DNA of 64,000 bases from Mycobacterium sp. 852002-51163_SCH5372311. Lineage in GTDB: Bacteria > Actinomycetota > Actinomycetes > Mycobacteriales > Mycobacteriaceae. Shown here piece by piece: positions 8,209-15,459 of this stretch. The notes under the pieces were generated by a model that was not told the origin of the DNA, ran no database searches, and was given only the letters and a program-made list of their open reading frames with translations. Positions within the stretch are counted from its first letter, which is position 1; each line of letters begins with the position of its first letter. The stretch is taken from contig NZ_LZIJ01000090.1 in assembly GCF_001667115.1 (NCBI RefSeq), positions 62,001 to 126,000 on the forward strand. The letters run 5' to 3'. The translations under genes and the position numbers were made by a program.

Positions 8209-9117
8209 GTGATGCTGGTCGACCATTACCTGCGGATCCTGCACTTCGATCGGCGGTTGCCGCTCAACGTCGACCTGGGTCCGGTGCACATCCACCTCTA
8301 CTCCCGATCCGTGTTTTTCATGTGGGTCACAGTGGCGATTTTGGCGATCGCCGGCATTGCGGTGCTGATCTCACGCAAACGCGAATTGATCCAGCGGTGG
8401 ACGAGCTGGATGATGATCGCACCGGCTGTCGGGATCCCAATCTGGTTGGGCCACGGCACCACTGCCGTGCTAGCCGCCGCGCTTGCGGTGGTGGCGGTGA
8501 CCGAGTACGAGCGCCTGGTGAAGCTCGGCAGGGTGGACCTCGGCTTGCTGCTTGGCCTGGCGGTGCTGTACCCGCTTGCGGCCTGGCTGCGTCCATCCTT
8601 GCTGAGTCTGGCCCCGATCGTCGTGCTGGCGTGTGCACTGCCCTCGGTGATCAGCGGTGACGTCGAGCACGGTGGCCGGCGCACGACGTTCACCGCGTTC
8701 GGATCGGTCTGGATCTGCTGGTCTTTGGCGCACCTGGTGGTGTTGTGGTCGGAGGCGTATCTGGTGTGCTTCGCGGCGGCCGCCGCCGACGTCGCGGCCT
8801 GGTGTGGCGGAAAAGGGTTGCGCCGCTTGGGCTGGGCTCGCCATCCGTTGTCGCCGTTGAGTCCCAACAAGACTGTCGGCGGGTTGATCGGCGCGATCAT
8901 CGGGGCGTTTCTGGTGCTCACGTTGCTGGGCACCATTTCGGTCGGTTTGCTCATCGCGGTCGGGTTCGGCGGTGTGCTGGGCGACCTCGTCGAATCGATG
9001 GTCAAGCGGCAGGCCCAGGTCAAGGACGCCGGATCGTGGCTGTCGGGTTTCGGAGGTCTGCTCGACCGGATCGACTCGCTGCTGCTTGTCCTTCCGCTGG
9101 CGTATCTCCTCGGTTGA
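8209..9117 (+). CDS. CdsA-like phosphatidate cytidylyltransferase family protein
   Basis: A 302-residue polytopic membrane protein starting at GTG 8209 (GGAGG nine bases upstream); the frame's earlier ATG falls in the terminator hairpin and is rejected. The C-terminus carries the CDP-diglyceride synthase signature: SMVKRQAQVKDAG, then a LSGFGGLLDRID segment. The usual PGHGG of the family is replaced by SGFGG, so a histidine is missing. Predicted to make CDP-activated lipid from CTP and phosphatidic acid or a relative. It is followed after one base by another membrane protein and, convergently, by an acyltransferase and a CDP-alcohol phosphatidyltransferase. I infer an accessory phospholipid module and not the housekeeping cdsA. 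Confidence 0.8.
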   Translation: MMLVDHYLRILHFDRRLPLNVDLGPVHIHLYSRSVFFMWVTVAILAIAGIAVLISRKRELIQRWTSWMMIAPAVGIPIWLGHGTTAVLAAALAVVAVTEYERLVKLGRVDLGLLLGLAVLYPLAAWLRPSLLSLAPIVVLACALPSVISGDVEHGGRRTTFTAFGSVWICWSLAHLVVLWSEAYLVCFAAAAADVAAWCGGKGLRRLGWARHPLSPLSPNKTVGGLIGAIIGAFLVLTLLGTISVGLLIAVGFGGVLGDLVESMVKRQAQVKDAGSWLSGFGGLLDRIDSLLLVLPLAYLLG

Positions 9118-9118
9118 C

Positions 9119-9721
9119 ATGATCGACATGCCTGATGAATCCGGTTCCCAGCAGCGCCCATCACGTTTCTGGACGGCGCTCGCCGGTCTCGTCTCCGGTC
9201 CGTACGGCCTGCCGTTGGCATTTCTCTGGGGATACGCCGAGGCGCTGAGCTGGTTCGTCGTCGCCGAGATGGCGTTGGCGCTGTTTGCGGTCGCCGTGCC
9301 GCGGCGCGTGATGCCGTTGGCCGCGGCGGTGATCGCGGGTTCTGTGCTGGGCGTGCTCACCAATGCGTACCTGACCTCCCGCGGTGTCCTATTGCCCGCA
9401 CCCCTGACGACCGGGCGGATGGCGGCGACGGCTTTTGGGCAGTTCGCCGAAGGGCCCGGCGCGATAATGCATCAGGCGTTGTCGGGCATACCTGTCAAGG
9501 TGTATGCCCGGGCCGCCGGTCAACACGGCGTCGAGCTGTGGCGGCTGGCCGGCTGGACGCTGCTGGAGCGCGGCCTGCGAATTTCGACGGTGGGACTGGT
9601 GCTGTGGCTGCTCGCCAGCGTCTTTCACCGCTGGTTGCGTCGGTTTTACGGCGCCTACCTGATCATCACCGGCGTTGTTTTCACCGCCGCGCTCTCCGCA
9701 GTGATCGCCGCCTGGTCGTAG
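9119..9721 (+). CDS. Polytopic membrane protein (possibly DedA/SNARE-associated-like)
   Basis: A 200-residue protein with four to five hydrophobic helices. The ATG at 9119 follows the CdsA-like stop by one base, so they are an operon. The N-terminal text GPYGLPLAFLWGYAEALSWFVVAEMALAL and the central amphipathic region (FAEGPGAIMHQALSGIPVKVYARAAG) recall DedA/VTT proteins, which move phospholipids across membranes. The match is weak, so function is left open. Context with lipid-synthesis genes favours a role in phospholipid metabolism. Confidence 0.7.
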   Translation: MIDMPDESGSQQRPSRFWTALAGLVSGPYGLPLAFLWGYAEALSWFVVAEMALALFAVAVPRRVMPLAAAVIAGSVLGVLTNAYLTSRGVLLPAPLTTGRMAATAFGQFAEGPGAIMHQALSGIPVKVYARAAGQHGVELWRLAGWTLLERGLRISTVGLVLWLLASVFHRWLRRFYGAYLIITGVVFTAALSAVIAAWS

Positions 9722-9728
9722 CCGGCTC

Positions 9729-10367
9729 TCACGCCGCCAGTGCGTATCGATGAGAAGGCTGCGGCAGGTGATCTCCGCGCAATACCATGACCTGTTCGCG
9801 CAACTGTGATGCCGAGACGCCGTTCGGGTCGACGGGCTCGCCGATGTGAACCTGCATCGGGGCGGGTGAGATGAAGTTGGTGCCCTTTGGCAGCACGTCG
9901 GCGGTGCCCAGCACGGCAACCGGAACGATCGGCACACCGCAGTCGCGCGCCAATCGCAATGCGCCGGAACGGAACTCACCGACGCCGCCGTCCTTCGAGC
10001 GGGTCCCCTCCGGGTAGATGACGACAGCGCGTCCGGCCCGCAGCGCCGGGCGTGCCGCAGCCAACAATTCGGCATATGTACCACCGCCGGACCGCCGCAC
10101 CGGGAGCACGCCGGCCACCGTGGACGCTATGAAACGGCGCACCGGAACGTCGAACCAGTAGTCCGCCGCTGCCGCGAACACCGGCTGCGCAGCCGGCGGC
10201 AAGGCGGCCAGCAGCGCCGCGGTGTCGGCATGCGAGGAGTGGTTGGCCACCACCACGCAGCCACCGCTCGCGCGCCAACGCCCGGTCACGGTCAGTCCGC
10301 CCGAAACGGCGGCCACCGACCGCCACAGCCAATGCCGCAGCACGCTCGAGATCCTGGTCGCGGTCAT
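9729..10367 (-). CDS. Lysophospholipid (1-acylglycerol-3-phosphate) acyltransferase, PlsC-like
   Basis: A 212-residue acyltransferase starting MTATRISSVLRHW; its ATG at 10365-10367 overlaps the stop of the CDP-alcohol phosphatidyltransferase (ATGA). Catalytic motif NHSSHAD (His43, Asp48) matches NHx4D and YPEGTRS (Glu120) matches the substrate-binding EGTR block. Predicted to acylate a lysophospholipid such as lysophosphatidic acid. An upstream in-frame start would add 59 residues lying inside the neighbouring gene and is rejected. It forms a two-gene operon facing the CdsA-like operon. Confidence 0.87.
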   Translation of the reverse strand: MTATRISSVLRHWLWRSVAAVSGGLTVTGRWRASGGCVVVANHSSHADTAALLAALPPAAQPVFAAAADYWFDVPVRRFIASTVAGVLPVRRSGGGTYAELLAAARPALRAGRAVVIYPEGTRSKDGGVGEFRSGALRLARDCGVPIVPVAVLGTADVLPKGTNFISPAPMQVHIGEPVDPNGVSASQLREQVMVLRGDHLPQPSHRYALAA

Positions 10368-11224
10368 GATGCGAGCACCTCGGCCAACGGGTCGGCAGTC
10401 TCCTGTTGCGACTGCTGCGCGGCCAGCTCGCGGCGCGCGGCGCGCAGTCGCAGCACGGTGGTGATGAGCGAACCGTTCACCAGTTGTGTGCAGACCACCG
10501 GCAGAACGACGGGAAATGCGGTGGCTATCAATACGAAAAGGCAACGCTCGGTCTTGCCCAGCGGGCCGCCGTTGCGCCGTTGTGCGCCGGCGCCGGCCGC
10601 GGCCAGCGAGGCGAAGGTGGGCAGCGTCGCGGCCAGTGCGGCAACCATCACCATGAGCACCGGCCAGGACAAGAAGTGCAGGTCCGGGCCTTGCTGCCGG
10701 GCTGCCCAGACCGCGAGTCCGGCAAAGGTCAGGAAGTCCGATGCGCGATCTCCGATCTCATTGACTACAAATCCCCACGGCCGGCTGACCCCGCGCGCCC
10801 GGGCAACCGCGCCGTCCAGATTGGCGCCGGCCAGGCGCAGCGCAAGAAAAAGCGCCGCCAGCGGCCACCATCCCAGGGCTACGGCCACCCCAGCCGCGCC
10901 CGCCGCCGCCGCCCCGGCGACGGTGAAGACATCTGGTGAAACTTGATGTGCCACTGCGGCGTTGACGATCGGTGTGAGTCGCCGGGTGTACCACGGCTTG
11001 AGCGCGTACAGGCCCAACCACTTCCGCGGGGAGCGCGGCGCGACCGGCAGTGTCGCTACCTCGGAGACGGCGCTGATTCGGGGAAGCGTCGAGGTACCGG
11101 TTGTGGTGAGCGCGCGGAACCCCGTCGTCAAGCAGCCCCGCTGTACGAAGCGAGCCTCGGCTACGGCCGGCATGTGCAGGCTCGGCTTGTAAAGCGTCAG
11201 GACGCTGTCGCGGGTGGCGCTCAC
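10364..11224 (-). CDS. CDP-alcohol phosphatidyltransferase family protein with degenerate motif
   Basis: A 286-residue membrane protein from GTG 11222-11224, which has AAAGGA six bases upstream; an ATG at 11242 lies at that ribosome site. Family motif is D-x2-DG-x2-AR-x8-G-x3-D-x3-D. Here it reads AGANLDGAVARAR...GFVVNEIGD, so the first Asp is Ala134 and the third is Asn155, while Asp137 and Asp159 remain. Loss of two of four metal or catalytic aspartates makes canonical transferase activity doubtful. About six membrane helices follow an 80-residue soluble N-terminus. It overlaps the PlsC-like gene and is preceded by the 11350-11409 regulatory motif. Confidence 0.75.
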   Translation of the reverse strand: MSATRDSVLTLYKPSLHMPAVAEARFVQRGCLTTGFRALTTTGTSTLPRISAVSEVATLPVAPRSPRKWLGLYALKPWYTRRLTPIVNAAVAHQVSPDVFTVAGAAAAGAAGVAVALGWWPLAALFLALRLAGANLDGAVARARGVSRPWGFVVNEIGDRASDFLTFAGLAVWAARQQGPDLHFLSWPVLMVMVAALAATLPTFASLAAAGAGAQRRNGGPLGKTERCLFVLIATAFPVVLPVVCTQLVNGSLITTVLRLRAARRELAAQQSQQETADPLAEVLAS

Positions 11225-11569
11225 TGTGATTCCTTTCGACATCGAGCCCGGTTGGGTTGTCTGTGGGCAAGTGGACCGCGTGCCTGCTGCTACCGGTCCC
11301 AACTTTCGGACCGCGTAGCTGGGGGCGAGTCACATGCTGTGTCCCAGCGCAGATAGATTGCGATGCCTGGCTTGCCGCATGCTCGCGAAACTCTTGCGAA
11401 ATTCTTGCGGCATGACCGCCGCTCAGACGGCGGGGAATGGCGAAAGGCATGCGATCAGCATGCGGGACCCGCGGGCCGCTGCGGATGAGTAGGACTACGC
11501 GTCTTGCCCGGTTCGGGCGATCAATCCGGGGACGACGCCGCCGTCGTCGGGCCGCTCAGGTGACGCGCC
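11225..11569. other. Intergenic region, 345 bases
   Basis: No credible gene. It carries the leader and promoter of the minus-strand CDP-alcohol phosphatidyltransferase, including the repeat motif at 11350-11409. The part nearest 11570 holds the 3' flank of the DMT transporter gene, which is also on the minus strand; no clear terminator hairpin was found by eye. Confidence 0.6.
11350..11409 (-). promoter_or_regulatory. 11-bp periodic motif plus TATCTG, copy B
   Basis: Minus strand 11409-11370 reads CGCAAGAATTT, CGCAAGAGTTT, CGCGAGCATGC, GGCAAGC, i.e. direct repeats at 11-bp period. TATCTG lies at 11355-11350, 14 bases downstream exactly as in copy A (7395-7454). It is about 125-185 bases upstream of the phosphatidyltransferase start. 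Probable binding site of an OmpR-family response regulator or a shared promoter element. Confidence 0.55.
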
Positions 11570-12505
11570 TCAGTCGCTCACAGGTTCCGACGGCACCTTG
11601 TCGGGTTCGTCTGTGACAGGCGCGGCATGTTCCTCGTCCTCCACAATGGTGGCGGCCTCACCACGCGCCAGCATCACCGTGGAGACGATCACCAGCACCG
11701 TAATCGCTAGCAGCAAAGCCCACTCCGGGCCACTTTCGAGTTGCAACGACTCCTTGAGGACGGCGATACCCAATATCACGGCCACTATGGGCTTTGCGAC
11801 GGTGATCGTCGGCAGGGAGGCGGTCAGCGAACCGGCGCGGAAGGCTGATTGCTGGAAGATCATCCCGGAGACGCCGGCGAGGATCCAGACCGGGAACTCC
11901 CAGGTATGCAGCAAATGGTGGCCACCGTGGTGGATCACTTGCGTAATGCCCTTGGTGAGTACGACGAACAACGCCAGCGACGACCCGGATACCGCCCCCA
12001 GCAACACTGCCGAGGCGGGACGGCCTTTCAAGATCCGGGCACCCAGCACACACAGCACCAACGCCGGACCCATCACCATGGCGACGATGAGCCAGTCGCC
12101 CACCGCGCCCCGCTTCTCGCCGGCCGTGGGATCGCCCACCTTGATGAGCAGCGCCAGCGCCGCGGCCAGCACTACCGCCCACACCCACTCCGAGCGGGTA
12201 ATGGGATGGTTGGTCACCCGCGCGTAGATGGGCATGGCGAACAGCAACACCGTCACCTGCAGGCAGGTGACCAGCATGACCGAGCCATAGTCCAGGGCTA
12301 TAGCAATGAATATGTAGCTGGCTACGTCCCCGAGACCCCCCATCCACCAGCGGCGGTTGCGCACCAGCATGCTGAACAGCGTCAGGTGGCCAACTTCTCC
12401 TTCGGTGACCGTATGAGCGGACCGCTGGCGGACCACGCTTCCGATCGCGGCCGACAGGGCGGCCAGCAAGGCCAAGATTCCAGGGATGATCTCCTGCTTC
12501 AACAT
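11570..12505 (-). CDS. DMT/EamA-like or NIPA-like membrane transporter
   Basis: A 311-residue polytopic protein (about nine or ten helices) starting MLKQEIIPGILALLAALSAA; ATG 12503-12505 has GGAGGG six bases upstream. It shows two homologous halves as in DMT-superfamily permeases. FRAGSLTASLPTITVAKPIV in the second half and the YDYGSVMLVTCLQ-type first-half motif resemble NIPA magnesium-transporter-like and EamA proteins. The C-terminal 30 residues are acidic and cytoplasmic. Substrate unknown. The upstream leader has three small hairpins, one covering part of the ribosome-binding site. Confidence 0.75.
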   Translation of the reverse strand: MLKQEIIPGILALLAALSAAIGSVVRQRSAHTVTEGEVGHLTLFSMLVRNRRWWMGGLGDVASYIFIAIALDYGSVMLVTCLQVTVLLFAMPIYARVTNHPITRSEWVWAVVLAAALALLIKVGDPTAGEKRGAVGDWLIVAMVMGPALVLCVLGARILKGRPASAVLLGAVSGSSLALFVVLTKGITQVIHHGGHHLLHTWEFPVWILAGVSGMIFQQSAFRAGSLTASLPTITVAKPIVAVILGIAVLKESLQLESGPEWALLLAITVLVIVSTVMLARGEAATIVEDEEHAAPVTDEPDKVPSEPVSD

Positions 12506-12600
12506 GGTTGCCCTCCTCGCCGAGGCCCCTGACGTGGCGCAGTACACCCCGCCGCTTACCAGCGGTTTCTTTTGCGATGACTCTAGTCTCCGAGAGACCG
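12506..12600 (-). promoter_or_regulatory. Possible structured leader of the DMT transporter
   Basis: Three short inverted repeats lie in the 95 bases before the start: GTCTC-cga-GAGAC (12586-12598), CCGC-ttacca-GCGG (12552-12565) and CCTC-gcc-GAGG (12515-12525). The last overlaps the minus-strand Shine-Dalgarno complement at 12511-12517. No known riboswitch consensus was recognised. Confidence 0.3.
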
Positions 12601-12683
12601 TCAAGAGGGCTTCCGCCGAAAGTCTCCAAACCTGGTTCAGCAATCGGCGCGGGGTCGGCCGGTCAATCAGCCGGACCCAACCC

Positions 12684-13553
12684 TCAGAGCGGAAATTTGG
12701 TTCCCGTCAGCTGCTCGGACCGCTCCCAAAGTTTTGCGGCGGTGGATGTGCGCTTTGCCAACCACGTCCGCCAGACCGGCCGGCTGCGGCCCCACAGTCC
12801 GAACCGCGGACCGACAAACGTATTGCCCGGAAGATCCTGCGACACCGCAAACAACGTCTGGCGAGCGCCGAAGTCGGCGTCACTGGAAACGACGCGATCA
12901 ACGGCCAATACCAGGCCGTCCCGCAGCCTGCTGCCGGAGCGGCCCTGCAGGTTCGTGTGCGACCAGCCAGGGTGGGCGGCCAGGGCGCGCAGCGGTGAAC
13001 CGGCGCTATCCAGGCGACGTTGCAACTCGGTGGTGAACAGCAGATTGGCCAGCTTCGATTGGCCATAGGCCAAAAATCCCGAGTAGGGCCGGGACTGCCA
13101 GTGCAAGTCCTTGAAGCTGATGTAGCCGATCATGTGCAGCAGTGAAGACACCGTCACCACCCGGTCGGTCAGCCTGGGCAGCAGCAAGTTGGTCAGCGCG
13201 AAATGACCGAGATGATTGGTCCCCATGTGACTTTCGAAGCCGTCGGCGGTGAGGGCATGCGGGACGGCCATGATGCCGGCGTTGTTGACCAGGACGTCGA
13301 CCCCGTCGATGCCGTCGGCGAAGCGCCGCACCGAGGACAGGTCCTGCAGATCGAGCTGGCGCACCTCGACGTCCCCGTTCATGCGTTCGGCGGCGGCCTC
13401 GCCCTTTCCGGTATCGCGCACGGCGAGGACCACGTGAGCGCCGACTCTGGCCAGCTCGCGTGCGGTCACCTCGCCCAGTCCCCCGTTGGCACCGGTGATG
13501 ATGGCCGTGCGTCCGGCGAACGAGGGCAGGTCTGCCGCAGTCCAATCAGGCAT
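12684..13553 (-). CDS. Short-chain dehydrogenase/reductase (retinol-dehydrogenase-like)
   Basis: A 289-residue classical SDR starting MPDWTAADLPSFAGRTAIIT. Cofactor motif TGANGGLG lies at 20-27, the NNAG strand follows, and the catalytic pair is Tyr163/Lys167 in YGQSK. The C-terminal extension (SVGPRFGLWGRSRPV-type text) is common in mycobacterial retinol-dehydrogenase-like SDRs, which oxidise or reduce hydrophobic alcohols or ketones. Upstream in-frame codons to 13682 add unconvincing sequence and are excluded. It is divergent from the lipid-kinase gene. Confidence 0.87.
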   Translation of the reverse strand: MPDWTAADLPSFAGRTAIITGANGGLGEVTARELARVGAHVVLAVRDTGKGEAAAERMNGDVEVRQLDLQDLSSVRRFADGIDGVDVLVNNAGIMAVPHALTADGFESHMGTNHLGHFALTNLLLPRLTDRVVTVSSLLHMIGYISFKDLHWQSRPYSGFLAYGQSKLANLLFTTELQRRLDSAGSPLRALAAHPGWSHTNLQGRSGSRLRDGLVLAVDRVVSSDADFGARQTLFAVSQDLPGNTFVGPRFGLWGRSRPVWRTWLAKRTSTAAKLWERSEQLTGTKFPL

Positions 13554-13657
13554 GGCAGTCACAGTAGTGGGAGCCTCGAAATGTTCGACGGGATATGTCC
13601 TCGAGCAGATCCAAGAGTTGCCCCTTATCCTGCGGACGTCGCGGTAGGGTGCTGGAA

Positions 13658-13747
13658 ATGCCGCGGAAGCCCACCTGGACACCCAAAGTCTTTTCTCGAG
13701 GAGAACTCAATTGGGACGCGATCTACCCTCCCTGCAAGCCGTCCTGA
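13658..13747 (+). CDS. Possible leaderless 29-residue small ORF
   Basis: A TAGGGT hexamer at 13645-13650 lies seven bases before ATG 13658, the geometry of a mycobacterial leaderless start. The ORF encodes a basic peptide beginning MPRKPTWTPKVFSRGELNWD and ends TGA 13745-13747, 16 bases before the lipid-kinase ATG. It may be a translated leader of that gene. A second, overlapping TTG ORF (13711-13773) with GAGGAG upstream is also possible. Confidence 0.4.
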   Translation: MPRKPTWTPKVFSRGELNWDAIYPPCKPS

Positions 13748-13763
13748 ACGTGGGTGACCGCGG

Positions 13764-14783
13764 ATGTACATAGGCGTCATCTTCAATCCGCACGCCCGCA
13801 GGAATATTGCTGCGCCTGGGCGCAGCCGCGAGCTGCAAAACATTCTCGGCAAGTACGGCGAAGTGCACGAAACCCACTCCGCCGATGACGTCCGCAAGGT
13901 CTTGGGGGAGCTGTTACCGCGGATCACCCATTTGGTGAGCGACGGCGGCGACGGATCGTTGAACTGGCTGGTCAATGACACCGAGCACTGCATCGCCGAT
14001 TCGCACGACTGGCCGACGTTCGTACCCAGCATGGGCGGCAGCGTCAACGCCATCGGACGTAAGGCGGGGGTAAAGGGGCGGCCCAAGGAGATCCTGCGCG
14101 AACTGGCGCTGGCCGCGCAGGCGGATCGGCCTCCACCGGAAATGCGCCTCGACACCCTGACACTCGAGGGTGAAACCAAGGACGGGGAGAAGTTCCATCG
14201 CCTCTGCTTCGGGCTCGCGGCCGGAGGTGTCGGCAACCGCTTCTACGACAGGTATTACGACAACCACACTCATGGCCGGGCAGATGTCGTCAAGGTGATC
14301 GCACGCTCGGCCCGCGACTACGTGCAAAACAAGATCCAACCCAGCCACGCGATCACACCCAACTATGCGTCCAGGCTGTTCATACCGACGCAGGCCCGCG
14401 TGATCATCGACGGCGACGAGGTCCCCACCCGGGAACACAGGTTTCTGAACGCGGGCGCGATCGATCTGGTGATCGGTGGCGGGTTCCGGCTTTTCCCGAA
14501 GGCGGCCGAGCCTGGACTGCTGCACTTCCAGGCCGGGAACCTGCGGCCCTCGAGGATCATCGCGCAGATGCCCAGAGCCCTACGCAGCGGCAAGATCCGC
14601 GGTGGTTTCGAGTTACGCGACGTCAACGGCCGGGAGATGATCATCGAGATCGAGGGCGACGACGAGCCACTGTCGCCGATCGTCGACGGCGAGCGCTTTT
14701 TCGACATCGTGCGGCTGGTCGCGCGCGCCGGGCCACTCATCCGCGTCGCGCGCGTGGAACCGTCGGTCGCCGCCTTGGCGTAG
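13764..14783 (+). CDS. Diacylglycerol-kinase catalytic domain (lipid kinase) protein
   Basis: A 339-residue protein of the DAGK/YegS/sphingosine-kinase superfamily. The nucleotide-binding signature appears as HLVSDGGDGSLNWLVN (family GGDGT), the first strand as IGVIFNPHARRN, and the C-terminal strand EPLSPIVDGERF matches the usual VDGE/DGE block. It probably phosphorylates a lipid alcohol with ATP; the acceptor is unknown. It starts at ATG 13764 behind a short leader ORF and ends before the AT-richer control region. Monocistronic as far as visible. Confidence 0.82.
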   Translation: MYIGVIFNPHARRNIAAPGRSRELQNILGKYGEVHETHSADDVRKVLGELLPRITHLVSDGGDGSLNWLVNDTEHCIADSHDWPTFVPSMGGSVNAIGRKAGVKGRPKEILRELALAAQADRPPPEMRLDTLTLEGETKDGEKFHRLCFGLAAGGVGNRFYDRYYDNHTHGRADVVKVIARSARDYVQNKIQPSHAITPNYASRLFIPTQARVIIDGDEVPTREHRFLNAGAIDLVIGGGFRLFPKAAEPGLLHFQAGNLRPSRIIAQMPRALRSGKIRGGFELRDVNGREMIIEIEGDDEPLSPIVDGERFFDIVRLVARAGPLIRVARVEPSVAALA

Positions 14784-15120
14784 AGCGACGAGCCGGAAAG
14801 ATCGCATCTACCCGCGCGGTCGCCGGAACTGTCGCAGGTCAGCACCCCTGAACTCGGCACCCCTTGGCGTCAGTACGTCAGTAGTTCAGTACCGCAATCC
14901 GGCCCGCTGAGACGCTGCAGCGGCACCGCGGCGGACCCGTACCGGGCCGTCCGGAGGGCTGGACGTGCAAGTTCGGCTCTCGTTGCTACGGCCCCGTCCT
15001 GCAACCAGCTATCAAGCGTCTATACCCCGCAGTTCGTGTTTGCCAGTTCTCGCCTGCCGCTAGCGACCAAAATGGCCGGACATCGTTTGTGCGGCCACCG
15101 AGCCTCCACTCTCATTAAAT

Positions 15121-15213
15121 ACTGAGATACGGAGACTCGTATGTCAGTATCTCCGCAGTCAGCGGCTTTTACCAGGAAAAACATGCTGTCAGCTGAGTAC
15201 TGAGATACTGACA
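15121..15213. promoter_or_regulatory. Cluster of GAGATACTGACA operator-like repeats
   Basis: ACTGAGATAC at 15121-15130; GAGATACTGACA on the minus strand at 15153-15142; the same 12-mer on the plus strand at 15202-15213. The last also forms TGTCAG-n15-CTGACA with 15187-15192, an inverted repeat of the size bound by TetR-type dimers. The sites lie about 250-340 bases before the operon's first gene and probably control it; the regulator gene is not in sight. Confidence 0.5.
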
Positions 15214-15352
15214 ATAGCGCCTACTGAAAAACTGAGTCGACGTTTGCGAACACGGTCCGGCTAGATAAAAATAGCGAGTGATTACTCGTTTAGTTTGGTT
15301 AGCTGTGAAATTCGTATGTGGCGCAAAAAAATTCTTCCGATATCTTTGCTTG

Positions 15353-15368
15353 AGCCCCCTCGGGGGCT
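15353..15368. other. GC hairpin in the operon leader
   Basis: AGCCCCCTCGGGGGCT forms a six-base GC stem with a four-base loop, 90 bases before the FAAL-reductase start. No U-run follows, so it may be an mRNA stabilising or attenuating structure and not a terminator of an upstream gene. Confidence 0.4.
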
Positions 15369-15459
15369 AGTATCGGTCAGCAACAGCACTTGCGACGGGG
15401 GAAGTGCTCAGTGATCGCGGTCTGAGAGCCGGCCACCGACTTGAAACGGAGTGACTCCA

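Larger units (their letters stand above)
14784..15459. other. Non-coding control region upstream of the FAAL-reductase operon
   Basis: 675 bases without a convincing gene; composition falls clearly in AT-richness between about 15,040 and 15,350 compared with both neighbours. Features seen are GTCAGTAC-GTCAGTAG-TTCAGTAC near 14870-14892, the GAGATACTGACA sites at 15121-15213, and a hairpin at 15353-15368. A minus-strand open frame (15020-15214) runs through the repeats but shows no family resemblance. Confidence 0.6.

Noticed and set aside
8298..9221. 307-codon minus-strand open frame opposite the CdsA-like gene
   Set aside because: Low-complexity shadow text; the plus strand carries the CDP-diglyceride synthase signature and membrane helices.
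15020..15214. 64-codon minus-strand ORF in the control region
   Set aside because: Its apparent internal repeat (VSVSQY) only reflects the DNA operator repeats; no ribosome site or family.
14784..15459. Horizontal-transfer boundary of the lipid operon
   Set aside because: Only the non-coding leader is AT-richer; the four genes have codon use like the surroundings and no mobile genes are adjacent, so transfer is not claimed.
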